A stretch of DNA of 64,000 nucleotides. It comes from an uncultured Pelagibacteraceae bacterium. Lineage in GTDB: Bacteria > Pseudomonadota > Alphaproteobacteria > Pelagibacterales > Pelagibacteraceae. Below the pieces are notes generated by a model. It had not been told where the DNA came from. It did not search any database and worked only from the letters and a program-made list of their open reading frames with translations. Positions 50,098 to 59,986 of this stretch are shown here, one piece after another (the first letter of the stretch is position 1; every line of letters begins with the position of its first letter). The position numbers and the translations under genes are program-made. The DNA is taken from contig CACJQI010000001.1 of NCBI GenBank assembly GCA_902595535.1, forward strand, positions 1-64,000, read 5' to 3'.

Positions 50098-52320
50098 TTA
50101 ATTAACTAGTGGTTTACCTGTTGCAAGTGTATGCTTGATTCTATCTTGAGTTTTTTTGGTCTCAATTAGCCTCATAAAAGCATCTAACTCTAGCTTATAT
50201 AAATCATCTTCAGTTAACGTCTTATCAATTGAAGTATCTCCTCCACTTAGAACATGGGCTAGTTCTTGAGCAACTAACAAACCATGATCGAGGATGACTT
50301 TGTCATTATATAGCTTTTCTAAAATTTTATTCATCTCTTCTTTGACTGCTTTCCCTGGAAGTTTAAATTCTGTTTCAGATGGAGATTTAAAATCTTTATT
50401 ATCATTTAAAATTTCTCTAGAAACTTCTAAAAGTCGATTTCTATTCATTATCTTTTTGTCTTCAGGCATTAAATATTTCATAGGTTCGGCTTCAACTGGA
50501 GAAGTTGCTGTCTTACCATAGCCAATAATATCAAATACTTTTAAAGGAGCATAATGTGGATCTTTTTTAGCTTCTTCTGTATTAAGCCATCTGGCTAACA
50601 TTTCTTTACAACCTCCTCCAGCTGGAATTAAACCAACAATCGTTTCAACTAATCCAACTACAATATTAGTATGTGATGCAACAAAGTTACTTTGAACCAT
50701 TACTTCAAATCCTCCTCCAAGTGTAAGACCTGATGGTGCAGACACAACCGGATGATCAGAATATTTAAGATGTTTACAAGTCTCTTGAAAGTAGCCAACA
50801 AATTTTTCTATAGATTTAAAATCACTTTTGTTTGCAAAATCCATTGTGTAACTTAAATTCACACCAGCTGAAAATTGCATGCTTTCATTGATTATAACTA
50901 AAGGTTTGTCAGTCGCTTTTTTTAAAGCATCCATTGAGTCATAATCTAGGGCATTTGCTTTAGTAGTAAATTCAACAATATTAAAATCATTAAATCTATA
51001 AATTGATGCTGAACTATTTCCATCAATACTTGATGCAGTTTTTTTAACTTTTCCTAAAGTTTCAATATCTGTATATTTTTGTCTAATTCCATGAAATTTT
51101 TCATCTTTTGTTTTTGCTAAGTTCTCTAAAAATTTATTACCCTCGAAGTCTTTAAATTTTTCAAAAAAATTAGCTACTCCAATTTCTTCGAGCATTTCAA
51201 ATGGTCCTTTACTCCAATTGAACCCTAATCTCATCGCTTCATCTATATCATTAAATTCATCTGTAATTCCTGGAACCAATGAAGATGCATAATTAATAAT
51301 TTTTGAAATTACTGACCAGGCGTATTCACCGTATTTATCGTCTCTATTGATTAATGCCTTTAAATCTACTTTTTCAGATTTAATGTTTATCTTTTCACTT
51401 GGATGATATTCACCAGTTTCTAAATTTATCGCTTCAAGAATTTTTTTATTATCAACTTTATTCATTCTATAAAAGCCACCTTTGCCTTTACGTCCTGTAT
51501 AGCCAGTTTCAATTAATTTTTTTACTAATGGAATTTCTTTTGCAACTTCTTGAAAATTGTCAGATGAAGGTAACTCTTTAATAAAACTCTTTAGAACATC
51601 AGCCATTAAATCGATACCAATAAGATCATAAAGACCAAACACACCGGTTTTAGGTATACCCATTGGTCTTCCAAAAATAGCATCAGCTTCTTCTATTGAA
51701 AGTTTCATTTTAAATGCCTCTGTCATTGCTACTTGCATGGCATAAACTCCAATTCTATTTCCTAGAAAACCTGGTGTATCGTTACAAATAATTGCACCTT
51801 TGCCTAAATCTATTTCACAAAATTTTTTTAAATGTTTAATTTTTTCTAAATCACTTTTTTCATTTTTAACGATTTCAAGTAAATCCATGTATCTAACAGG
51901 ATTAAAAAAGTGGGTTATGCAAAAATCTTTTTTGTCTTCCTCTGATAATTTTTCAGAAAGGACACTGATTGGTATTGAAGATGTATTGGAAGATACTATG
52001 GAGTCTTTTTTTCTTTTATTAAATATTTTTTCATAAATATTATGTTTAATATCAATTCTCTCAACAACCGCTTCTACAATCCAGTCTGCCTCAGATACAA
52101 GATCAAAATCATCTGCTATATTTCCCACATTTATTCCATTGATTTTTGATTTATCAATTAAAAGTGGTGGTCGTGATTTTTCAATTCTTTCTTTTGCTTT
52201 TTGGCTAATTTCAGTTTTTAAATCTAAAAGTGTCACAGGAATATTTGCATTACAAAGTTGTGCTGCAATTCCACTACCCATAGTTCCTGATCCTATTACT
52301 ACAACTTTATTTATTTTCAT
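50098..52320 (-). CDS. 3-hydroxyacyl-CoA dehydrogenase / enoyl-CoA hydratase fusion
   Basis: This 740-residue bifunctional beta-oxidation enzyme has the dehydrogenase first (VVVIGSGTMGSGIAAQL, THFFNPVRYMDLLEIV, GFLGNRIGVYAMQ) and a crotonase domain at the C-terminal end (SGLTLGGGFEVMVQSNF, ETIVGLIPAGGGCKEM). The order is the reverse of FadB/FadJ, in which hydratase comes first. Both catalytic glutamates of the hydratase appear present. The protein should convert enoyl-CoA to 3-oxoacyl-CoA. It stands alone in its unit, with no thiolase or acyl-CoA dehydrogenase adjacent. Confidence 0.92.
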   Translation of the reverse strand: MKINKVVVIGSGTMGSGIAAQLCNANIPVTLLDLKTEISQKAKERIEKSRPPLLIDKSKINGINVGNIADDFDLVSEADWIVEAVVERIDIKHNIYEKIFNKRKKDSIVSSNTSSIPISVLSEKLSEEDKKDFCITHFFNPVRYMDLLEIVKNEKSDLEKIKHLKKFCEIDLGKGAIICNDTPGFLGNRIGVYAMQVAMTEAFKMKLSIEEADAIFGRPMGIPKTGVFGLYDLIGIDLMADVLKSFIKELPSSDNFQEVAKEIPLVKKLIETGYTGRKGKGGFYRMNKVDNKKILEAINLETGEYHPSEKINIKSEKVDLKALINRDDKYGEYAWSVISKIINYASSLVPGITDEFNDIDEAMRLGFNWSKGPFEMLEEIGVANFFEKFKDFEGNKFLENLAKTKDEKFHGIRQKYTDIETLGKVKKTASSIDGNSSASIYRFNDFNIVEFTTKANALDYDSMDALKKATDKPLVIINESMQFSAGVNLSYTMDFANKSDFKSIEKFVGYFQETCKHLKYSDHPVVSAPSGLTLGGGFEVMVQSNFVASHTNIVVGLVETIVGLIPAGGGCKEMLARWLNTEEAKKDPHYAPLKVFDIIGYGKTATSPVEAEPMKYLMPEDKKIMNRNRLLEVSREILNDNKDFKSPSETEFKLPGKAVKEEMNKILEKLYNDKVILDHGLLVAQELAHVLSGGDTSIDKTLTEDDLYKLELDAFMRLIETKKTQDRIKHTLATGKPLVN

Positions 52321-52369
52321 AAAAATCTTCTTATATAATTTTTCTTCAACATGTAATAAAAAAAATGTC

Positions 52370-54403
52370 CTAATTTAAACTTTGTTGATTTTTTAAATCC
52401 TCTATTTTTATATGACACCTAATTAAATTTCCATTGTCACTTGTTTGCCATGGAGGTACTTCATTTTTACAAATGTCTCCTAATATACGTGGACACCTTC
52501 CTTGAAAACTACATCCATTCTCTGGCGGTTTTTCCTCTACAATATCTTCTGCTACAAGTTTAGGTTTGACATCTGGATCAGGTTCCAAAACCGCTCCTAA
52601 TAAAACTTCTGTATATGGATGTGATGGAAACTTATACACATTTTTTGATGGGCCAATTTCACATAGTCTTCCTTGATACAAAACTGCAACTCTATCACTT
52701 ATAGCCCTTACCACTGCTAAATCATGAGAAACGAATACATAAGTCGTTCCAAAATCTTCCTTAAGTTCCTGAAGTAAGTTTAATACTGCTGCCTGAACAG
52801 ATACATCTAGTGCTGAAGTTACCTCATCACATAAAATTATATCTGGCTTAGCTGCAAAAGCTCTAGCTACGGCCACTCTTTGCTTCTCACCTCCAGATAA
52901 TTGCCTCGGATACCGTGTAAGATAAAACTCCCCTAATCTTACTTTATCTAAGACTTCGATTATTTTATCTTTTAATTCCTGTCCTTTTAAACCAAAATAA
53001 AGTTTAAGTGGTTGAGAGATTATTTCTTCAACAGTGTGATTTGGATTTAAAGACTCATCAGGATTTTGAAAAATTAATTGTATAGCTCTTAAAAAACTAT
53101 GATCTCTCTCCTTCAAATCATTAGATAACACTTTGTCTTTTTCAAATTTTATGATGCCATCTTTGGTCTTAAGCAATCCAGCAATAGATTTCAAAATTGT
53201 AGATTTTCCACTTCCAGATTCTCCAACAAGTGCAAGAGTTTCACCTTTGTTAATATTTATATCTATATCTTTAACTGTTGGATTGCTGTCTTCGATTTTA
53301 TTAAATAATTGCTCTAAAAATTTTTGTTTTGCATAACTTATTGATACATTTGATAGATCTAAAATCTCATTTTTTAATATTTTATTTTCTATAGATTTTA
53401 CAGTTTGTGAATTTAAATCATTTTGGTTTGTAAGCTCTTTATGTTTAAAGCATCTAACTGAAGTATTTAGATCATCTATATATTCAAGAGTTGGTGAATT
53501 AATCTTACAGTTATTATCTGAAAATTCACATCTTTCATAAAAACTACAGCCACTTTTAATTGATCCAGGTTGAGGTTGGCTACCTGACATTGAGTTTGGC
53601 AATCCAGGTAATGTAAGTTTTGGAATAGATTTCAATAAACCGTATGTGTAAGGATGAATAGGATTTTTTAAGATACTTCTTACAGGCCCATCTAGGACTA
53701 TTTCACCAGAATACATTACAATTACTCTATCGCTTACCTGTGCTATAGCTCCAAGGTCGTGACTGACATAAACCATAGAAGTACCAGTGTCTTTTGCAAT
53801 AAAATTCAAAAGTTCTAAAACATGAGCTTGGGTTGTAACGTCTAAACCAGTGGTTGGTTCATCTAGCAAAAGAAGCTCTGGACTTCCAGCTAATGCCATA
53901 GCAACTGCTACACGTTGCTGTTGTCCGCCTGATAATTCATGAGGATATCTTTGAGCCATGGTATCAGGTGATGGCAATCTTACTTTATTTAATAATTCAG
54001 AAATCTTTTTATCTCTATCTTCTTTTTTTAAATCAGTATGTAACTTTAATGCTTCATCTATTTGATAACCAATCTTAAGATTGGGTGTTAGAGACTGACC
54101 TGCGTTTTGAGGGATCATTGCAATTTTTCTTCCCCTAATAGTTTCGAGTTCTTTATTTTCCATTTCTAATAAATTATTAGAGTGAAACATGCATTGACCA
54201 GAAATTGTAAAAAGGCCATGCTTAACGTAGCCCATCATTGCAAGTGCTAATGTACTTTTTCCTGATCCTGACTCTCCTACTATTCCTACTGTTTCGCCTT
54301 TATTAATTGTAGTGCTAATATTTTTTAAAATTGATATCTGTTCACCTTTTTGACTTTGAAATCCAATTGTAAGATCTTTTATTTCTTGAACAGAAGTTTT
54401 CAT
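52370..54403 (-). CDS. Peptide-type ABC transporter, fused double ATPase
   Basis: This 677-residue protein fuses two oligopeptide-type ATPases, each with Walker A (GESGSGKSTLALAM and GESGSGKSTILKSI), signature (LSGGQQQRVAVAMALAG and LSGGEKQRVAVARAFAA) and Walker B. Each half ends in the cysteine-rich motif of the Dpp/Opp family (GCSFYERCEFSDNNC and GCSFQGRCPRILGDIC). It energises the two permeases encoded upstream on the same strand and replaces the usual DppD plus DppF pair. The gene follows the permease with one base between. Confidence 0.95.
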   Translation of the reverse strand: MKTSVQEIKDLTIGFQSQKGEQISILKNISTTINKGETVGIVGESGSGKSTLALAMMGYVKHGLFTISGQCMFHSNNLLEMENKELETIRGRKIAMIPQNAGQSLTPNLKIGYQIDEALKLHTDLKKEDRDKKISELLNKVRLPSPDTMAQRYPHELSGGQQQRVAVAMALAGSPELLLLDEPTTGLDVTTQAHVLELLNFIAKDTGTSMVYVSHDLGAIAQVSDRVIVMYSGEIVLDGPVRSILKNPIHPYTYGLLKSIPKLTLPGLPNSMSGSQPQPGSIKSGCSFYERCEFSDNNCKINSPTLEYIDDLNTSVRCFKHKELTNQNDLNSQTVKSIENKILKNEILDLSNVSISYAKQKFLEQLFNKIEDSNPTVKDIDININKGETLALVGESGSGKSTILKSIAGLLKTKDGIIKFEKDKVLSNDLKERDHSFLRAIQLIFQNPDESLNPNHTVEEIISQPLKLYFGLKGQELKDKIIEVLDKVRLGEFYLTRYPRQLSGGEKQRVAVARAFAAKPDIILCDEVTSALDVSVQAAVLNLLQELKEDFGTTYVFVSHDLAVVRAISDRVAVLYQGRLCEIGPSKNVYKFPSHPYTEVLLGAVLEPDPDVKPKLVAEDIVEEKPPENGCSFQGRCPRILGDICKNEVPPWQTSDNGNLIRCHIKIEDLKNQQSLN

Positions 54404-54404
54404 T

Positions 54405-55289
54405 TTAAACTGGTGCCTTTGTTGATCTATCTATACCTAATGCTTTTGCAAACGCATCAGCTGTCAAATTAATCCCTATAATCAGAGTGCTTAAGCCAAA
54501 TATTGGAGCTAAAACTGCCCAGTATGCAAATGACATTAAACCTCTGGCATTTGATATCATTAAGCCCCAATCTGGAGTTGGTGGACTAACACCAAACCCT
54601 AAGAAGGATAACGAGCTAAACCCTAGTAACATCCAAGACCATCTCATAGCACCTTCAACCATAATTGCATCTCTTACGTTAGGTAAAATCTCATTCCAAA
54701 TGATAGAAAAATTACTGTGTCCTCTTGCTCTTGCGGAAACAATGAAGTCTTTAGCTATTACGTCATGAGTTGCTGCTCTTGCAACACGTACAATTCCTTT
54801 TCCATAAAAAAATCCAAGCGCTGGTATTAGAACTAATGTTGTTGTTCCTAACAAAGATACAATCAAGAGCATGGCTAAAATCCATGGGATAGATAAAAAA
54901 GCATCAATTATTCTCATTACAATATCATCTGTCTTACCGCCAACTAAGCCACAAAAAATTCCTAATGCACCACCCCATAACAAAGCTATCAACGATCCAA
55001 AAAATGTAACTGTAAGTGCTGTTCTTCCTCCTAAAATGGTTCTAGTAAAAACATCCCTACCAAGACTGTCAGTTCCAAACCAAAATTCAGATGACGGAGG
55101 GCTAAGCATTAAAGTAGGATCAATTGCTTTATAGTCATGAGGTACATACAAAGGACTTGTGATTGCTAGCACAACATGAAAAACTAAAATTGTTAATCCA
55201 ATTAACCCTGATGGTTTAGATGCCATTGTTTTTAATATTTCTAGTATTTTTTGAAAAATATTTTTTTGTTTTTCTTTTTTATTATTCAT
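54405..55289 (-). CDS. Peptide-type ABC transporter permease (DppC-like)
   Basis: This 294-residue inner-membrane permease is of the DppC/OppC type, with the N-terminal SPLYVPHDYKAIDPT segment, FGTDSLGRDVFTRTILGGRTAL and the EAA loop ARGHSNFSIIWNEILPN. It has about six transmembrane helices. It is the second permease of a four-gene uptake system and abuts both the ATPase (one base) and the first permease (one base). The substrate may be a peptide, an opine or another small molecule. Confidence 0.93.
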   Translation of the reverse strand: MNNKKEKQKNIFQKILEILKTMASKPSGLIGLTILVFHVVLAITSPLYVPHDYKAIDPTLMLSPPSSEFWFGTDSLGRDVFTRTILGGRTALTVTFFGSLIALLWGGALGIFCGLVGGKTDDIVMRIIDAFLSIPWILAMLLIVSLLGTTTLVLIPALGFFYGKGIVRVARAATHDVIAKDFIVSARARGHSNFSIIWNEILPNVRDAIMVEGAMRWSWMLLGFSSLSFLGFGVSPPTPDWGLMISNARGLMSFAYWAVLAPIFGLSTLIIGINLTADAFAKALGIDRSTKAPV

Positions 55290-55290
55290 T

Positions 55291-56247
55291 TTATTTTTTA
55301 ATTTGAAGAGATTTTAATCTTGGATTTAACATTAAGGTCATTAGATCAGCTATTAAATTGATACTCACATAAATTGATGCAAGGATTATTGCTAAAGCTT
55401 GAACTACTGGTAAATCTCTATTTGATATAGACTCAATAACTAACCTGCCCAAACCTGGATAATTAAAAACTACTTCAGTCACTACAACACCGCCTAGTAG
55501 CCAGGCGATTGTTAAAGCTACTACATTTATTGCTGGTAATAATGCATTTGGTAACACATGTTTAAATACCATTTTCCAATATGGTACACCTTTTAAAATA
55601 GCCATCTGCACATAATCACTTGCCATTACTTGAATAACACTTGATCTAACCATTCTAGCCATATGAGCTGTCATGATCATAGAAATAGCAATGACTGGTA
55701 AAATTATATTTGGGAGTAATTCGTAAACTGAGACTCCTGTTGGAACAATTACAATTCCTGGTAACCATTCTAACCAAATAGCAACTATTAGAATTAAAAG
55801 AGTAGCACTAACAAATTCTGGTATAGTCATCGAAAATATTGCTATTGTTGAAATTATAATATCTGGCATCTTATCTCTCCATAAAGCGGTAATAATCCCT
55901 AACAATAAAGCTATTGGTATTCCGATTAATATTGAAGCAGATGCTAGAACCATTGAGTTCTTCACTCTAGGGCCAAGAACATCATTAATTTTCATGTCAC
56001 CACTTAATGAGTATCCAAAATCACCTTGCAAAACTCCAAAAGCCCAAGAAATATATCTTTCGTAAGCTGGTACATTTAAACCAAGTCGCTCATAACATGC
56101 TTCTAGTGCTGCGCCATATGCTTCTCTTTCTAAATATGTAGTGCAAGCATCACCTGGCAAAATTTCAACTCCAACAAATGTAATAAGGGAAACTATAAAA
56201 AGAGTTATAAAACCAAGAAGAATTCTTTTAATTACTAAAAAAAACAT
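55291..56247 (-). CDS. Peptide-type ABC transporter permease (DppB-like)
   Basis: This 318-residue permease is of the DppB/OppB type. Features are the N-terminal helix MFFLVIKRILLGFITLFIV, the EILPGDACTTYLEREAYG loop in the periplasm, and the EAA motif region AILKGVPYWKMVFKHVLPNALLPAIN. Its periplasmic insert has two cysteines (DACTTY and EACYERLG). It pairs with the DppC-like protein to form the channel. The gene lies 89 bases after the binding protein gene, with a terminator-like hairpin in the gap. Confidence 0.93.
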   Translation of the reverse strand: MFFLVIKRILLGFITLFIVSLITFVGVEILPGDACTTYLEREAYGAALEACYERLGLNVPAYERYISWAFGVLQGDFGYSLSGDMKINDVLGPRVKNSMVLASASILIGIPIALLLGIITALWRDKMPDIIISTIAIFSMTIPEFVSATLLILIVAIWLEWLPGIVIVPTGVSVYELLPNIILPVIAISMIMTAHMARMVRSSVIQVMASDYVQMAILKGVPYWKMVFKHVLPNALLPAINVVALTIAWLLGGVVVTEVVFNYPGLGRLVIESISNRDLPVVQALAIILASIYVSINLIADLMTLMLNPRLKSLQIKK

Positions 56248-56294
56248 ATTTAGAATTGTTTATCGAAAAAAAAATTATTTAAAAGATGAAAAAA

Positions 56295-56324
56295 TTTTAC
56301 AGGCCTTAATAAAGGCCTGTAAAA
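56295..56324 (-). terminator. Hairpin between binding protein and permease genes
   Basis: A perfect 13-base inverted repeat (TTTTACAGGCCTT and AAGGCCTGTAAAA) with a four-base loop lies just past the binding protein stop. On the minus strand it is followed by a T run. It works as an intrinsic terminator or as an mRNA-stabilising 3' end, allowing the binding protein to be made in excess over the membrane components. Confidence 0.8.
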
Positions 56325-56336
56325 CAATATTTTTTA

Positions 56337-57824
56337 TTAATCTACCTTGACTTTATGCCAACGTACTGAGAACACCTCAACTTCATCTAAATTTTTAACT
56401 TTTGAAGAAGTTACTACTAATTTAGATACATGGTAAGGAATCATAGTTCCTGACTCTTCCCATAAAGTTTTTTGTGCATTTTGATAAGCAGCTTTTCTTT
56501 TTGCAAAGTCAAGCTCACCTCTTGCATTAGATAGGTTCTTATCAAAGGCTGGGTTCTTAAAATAAGACTCATTCCATTTAGCACCACTATGATAAATTTC
56601 ATGTAAAGCACTATCTGCAGGTCTTTCGTTCCAACGTGTCATTGCAACCGGTTTCTTCATCCAAGTTTCTTTCCAGTAACTTTTTGAAGGAGTCATTTTA
56701 ACTTCAGCTTTAATTCCTGCTTTAGCTAATTGTTGTTGCACAACTTCACCTATTGTTGGCCAAGTTGGTTCTTTAGTTGAAACGTGGATTACCATTTCAA
56801 TTCCATTTGGATAACCAGCTTCCTTAAGAAGTTTTTTTGCTTGTTTGATATCTTGTGGACATTTCATATCAAGACGGTATTGATCCGATGGTGCCACAGG
56901 AGTGTCACAAGCTACAGTTGCTGCACCTCCCATAACTAAATCAACCAACTCTTGTCTATCAACTGCTAATCTCACAGCTTTTCTTACTTTTGGATTATCA
57001 AATGGCGCAGTATCAGTTCTCATCACCATTCCTCTCCAGTTACCTGTTGGTACTACAGAAACATCAAATTTTGAATTTCCATCAAAAATTTTTTTCTGAC
57101 TGAAGGGCACGTATCTATTCATATGTATTTGGCCAGTTAAAAGTGCTTGAACTCTTGCTTCTCCATCTGGAATAGCTATTACATGAACCTCTGCTAATCC
57201 TGGAGCACCTTCCCAATAATTTGGGTTTGCTTTTAAAACTGTAGTTCCTTCTGGATCAAATTTATCTACGATAAATGGACCAGTTCCTACACCTGTTTTA
57301 CCAATTGTATCACCTGAACCTGAGGGTATCATTCTCAATCTGTAATCAGTTAACAATAATGGAAAATCAGCGAAAGAGGTGTTTAGCTTCATTTTTACTG
57401 TATGTGAGTCAACCACCTCAATATCAGTAACAGAACTCATGCTTTTTTTTGCAGGAGATCCAATGTCTGGGTCTTTAACTCTCATCAACGAATATTTTAC
57501 ATCTTCTGCGTCAAAATCAGATCCATCATGAAACTTAACCCCTTTTCTTAAGTTAAATGTCCACTCTGTTGCATCTGCATTGGCTGACCAATCTGTAGCT
57601 AATTCTGCTGATGTAATTCCTTTAAGGTCTTTTCTTACTAATCGGTTTTGTGTCATGATAACAACTTGAAACAGTCTACCTTTAGTAATTGCGTCTAAGT
57701 TTGTATCTTTTCCAAATCCAAGATCATGTGAAATCTTAAAAATTCCACTTGATGCATTTGCAAATGAAAATGATAACAATGCTGATAGCAGTGAAACTGA
57801 TATCAATTTAAAAATGTATTTCAT
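56337..57824 (-). CDS. Peptide-type ABC transporter binding protein
   Basis: This 495-residue periplasmic protein belongs to family 5 solute-binding proteins. A signal peptide (KYIFKLISVSLLSALLSFSFANA) is followed by TEWTFNLRKGVKFHDGSDFDAEDVKYSL, the best-known family signature, and later DNPKVRKAVRLAVDRQELV. An AGAGGAAG ribosome-binding site precedes the ATG. It leads the four-gene transporter operon, separated from the permeases by a hairpin. Members bind peptides, glutathione, nickel or opines, so the ligand is open. Confidence 0.94.
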   Translation of the reverse strand: MKYIFKLISVSLLSALLSFSFANASSGIFKISHDLGFGKDTNLDAITKGRLFQVVIMTQNRLVRKDLKGITSAELATDWSANADATEWTFNLRKGVKFHDGSDFDAEDVKYSLMRVKDPDIGSPAKKSMSSVTDIEVVDSHTVKMKLNTSFADFPLLLTDYRLRMIPSGSGDTIGKTGVGTGPFIVDKFDPEGTTVLKANPNYWEGAPGLAEVHVIAIPDGEARVQALLTGQIHMNRYVPFSQKKIFDGNSKFDVSVVPTGNWRGMVMRTDTAPFDNPKVRKAVRLAVDRQELVDLVMGGAATVACDTPVAPSDQYRLDMKCPQDIKQAKKLLKEAGYPNGIEMVIHVSTKEPTWPTIGEVVQQQLAKAGIKAEVKMTPSKSYWKETWMKKPVAMTRWNERPADSALHEIYHSGAKWNESYFKNPAFDKNLSNARGELDFAKRKAAYQNAQKTLWEESGTMIPYHVSKLVVTSSKVKNLDEVEVFSVRWHKVKVD

Positions 57825-57983
57825 TATTAACTTCCTCTGTTTGTTTTTTTTGGAAAGCTAACACCTTAGGAAAGTTAGAACAATACTAATGTACAATACA
57901 ATTATAGATTGTAACCCATTATAGGTTCTTGTCGCAGGCGATATTACTAGATTAATAGATAAATTTAATTTATTAAAAAATTT

Positions 57984-59207
57984 ATGCATAAATCTTTGAA
58001 AAATATAAGGTTTTCTATAAAGCCACAAATACAAAAGGGCGATAGACCTGTTGAATTGGCTAGAACAATGAGCATACATCCTTTAACATACCAAGAGCTT
58101 CCATATGACCCTGAATATTCTCAATATGCTGGAAGACTAACAACTGAAAAATTATCAAATGCATCTCCTGATGAACAATACTGGAAAACAAAACAAGAAA
58201 TAATTCTTCGACATACTGGAGAACACCCTTATGAAATTTCAGGACCAGATGCTTTAAAATTACTTCAACGAATTTTCCCTCGAGACATTTCAAAAGTTAA
58301 GAAAGGAAGATGCTCTTATCAATTTGCATGTTATCACAATGGTGGAATAATTACTGATGGTTTACTTTTAAGAATTGATGAGAATTGTTATTGGTTTGCT
58401 CAAGCAGATGGCGATATGTTTTCATGGTATAAAGCAAATTCAGAGGGTTTAGATGTAAATATTAATGAACCAAATGTTTTTGTAAGTCAAATTCAAGGTC
58501 CAAAATCTATGGAGCTACTTGATCATTTAATAGACGAAACAGTTGCTAATGAATGGAATTATTTTGATTGGGCTGAAGTTACAATGGCCGGTGAAAAAGT
58601 AATAGTAAGCAGGACTGGTTTTACAAATGAATTAGGATGGGAAATTTATTTTCGACCAGAAAATAATGCTGAAAAGTTAGGAGATTTAATTCTTAACGAA
58701 GGATCAAAGATGGGAATGATAATAACAGCAACACCCTCATTTAGAGGCAGAAGAATTGAAGCTGGGCTTTTGTCTGCTGGACAAGATTTTACAAATGAGA
58801 CTAACCCTTTTACTGTTGGCCTAGGCCGTTTTGTAGACTTAGAAAAAGATAACTTCATTGGTAAAAAAGCCTTAGAAAATGCTGATAAAACTTGTCGTAG
58901 TTGGGGAATAAGAGTTGTTGATGGTATTGCAAAAAAAGGAAGGTCTATAAAATTAAATGATCAATTTGTTGGCAATATCACTTCGAGCACTTGGTCACCT
59001 TATCAAGTCTGTGGAGTTGGTATAGCATTATTAGATACACCAGAAATTGGTCCTGGAACAGTAGTTGAGGTTGAGTGCACTGATGAAAAAATTCATAAAG
59101 CTGAACTCTGTAAACTGCCCATGTATGATCCAAAAGGTGAAATAGTAAGAGGTATTAATAAAAAAATACCCACAAAAGCAGAACCTTGGGTAGGAATAAA
59201 AAGCTAA
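57984..59207 (+). CDS. GcvT/DmdA-family folate-dependent methyltransferase-like protein
   Basis: This 407-residue protein has the GcvT fold: EISGPDALKLLQRIFPRDISKV, the folate-site region VIVSRTGFTNELGWEIYF, a central RRIEAGLLSAGQDFTNETNPFTVGLG and a C-terminal beta-barrel. Proteins of this group take a methyl group from a small N- or S-methyl compound and load it on tetrahydrofolate. The N-terminal 28 residues before MSIHPLTY are uncertain; a later ATG at 58068 is possible, but residues before it (VELART) look family-like. No ribosome-binding site is clear. It diverges from the peptide-type transporter, whose substrate it might process. Confidence 0.8.
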   Translation: MHKSLKNIRFSIKPQIQKGDRPVELARTMSIHPLTYQELPYDPEYSQYAGRLTTEKLSNASPDEQYWKTKQEIILRHTGEHPYEISGPDALKLLQRIFPRDISKVKKGRCSYQFACYHNGGIITDGLLLRIDENCYWFAQADGDMFSWYKANSEGLDVNINEPNVFVSQIQGPKSMELLDHLIDETVANEWNYFDWAEVTMAGEKVIVSRTGFTNELGWEIYFRPENNAEKLGDLILNEGSKMGMIITATPSFRGRRIEAGLLSAGQDFTNETNPFTVGLGRFVDLEKDNFIGKKALENADKTCRSWGIRVVDGIAKKGRSIKLNDQFVGNITSSTWSPYQVCGVGIALLDTPEIGPGTVVEVECTDEKIHKAELCKLPMYDPKGEIVRGINKKIPTKAEPWVGIKS

Positions 59208-59932
59208 ACAATTTTTGGAATACTTAATTTATTTTGTACATTATGTTTTTTCAATAAGCCTTCAACAAAACCTTCTTTTATAAGCTTAGAAATAAAGTTA
59301 TTTAAAAAATCTAAAATCTCAGGGTTTCCTTTTTTAATACCAATTGATTGTTTAATAAATGTAAATGGAATAGCTATCATACTAAAATCATCGTTAGCTT
59401 CAATTTCTTCAATAAGTTTTGGTTTTAAACCAGCAAGAACATCTACCTTTTTTTCTCTAAATAGTTTATGTGATTCTTCAATTGTATTAACTCTTATTAA
59501 TTCAACATTTTTAAAATTTTCAGTTAACCATAAATCATATGCACTTCTCTCTAAAACTGCTACTTTAGTTCCTACTGTATTTACATCATCATTTGTTTTA
59601 AAATTATCTTTGCTCCTAGAAATAAAATTTGCATCAATATTTACATAAGAATTGCTGAAATCTATTGTCTTAGTTCTCTCTTTTTCGCATGCAATATTTC
59701 CTATATCCCATTTATCATTATTTACTTCATCAGCTAACAGTCCCGGTTTAGCATATAGAACTAATTCATGTTTAACATTTAATTCTTTAGCAAGTCGCTT
59801 TCCAATATCAGGTGACACTCCATCGGGTAATCCAGATGTATCTTTCCCATTAATCAGTAAAAAATTACTCATATTTAAACCGATACGCAGTACACCTGTA
59901 GGTGCTAATTTTTTTGAAATAGCATCAATCAT
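59204..59932 (-). CDS. Family 3 solute-binding domain protein without signal peptide
   Basis: This 242-residue protein has the amino-acid-type solute-binding fold: GVLRIGLNMSNFLL, GVSPDIGKRLAKEL, and KWDIGNIACEKERTKTIDFSNSY. It begins MIDAISKKLAPTG with no hydrophobic leader, so it should stay in the cytoplasm unless the start is misplaced; the upstream 54 bases hold no alternative leader. No permease or ATPase is adjacent. It may act as an enzyme-associated or sensory binding protein, as in cyclohexadienyl dehydratase-like relatives. It overlaps the GcvT-family stop by four bases. Confidence 0.75.
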   Translation of the reverse strand: MIDAISKKLAPTGVLRIGLNMSNFLLINGKDTSGLPDGVSPDIGKRLAKELNVKHELVLYAKPGLLADEVNNDKWDIGNIACEKERTKTIDFSNSYVNIDANFISRSKDNFKTNDDVNTVGTKVAVLERSAYDLWLTENFKNVELIRVNTIEESHKLFREKKVDVLAGLKPKLIEEIEANDDFSMIAIPFTFIKQSIGIKKGNPEILDFLNNFISKLIKEGFVEGLLKKHNVQNKLSIPKIV

Positions 59933-59986
59933 TAAAAACTTTTTTTTTGTATATTATATATTAATTTGATTTTTTAAATTTTTTAA

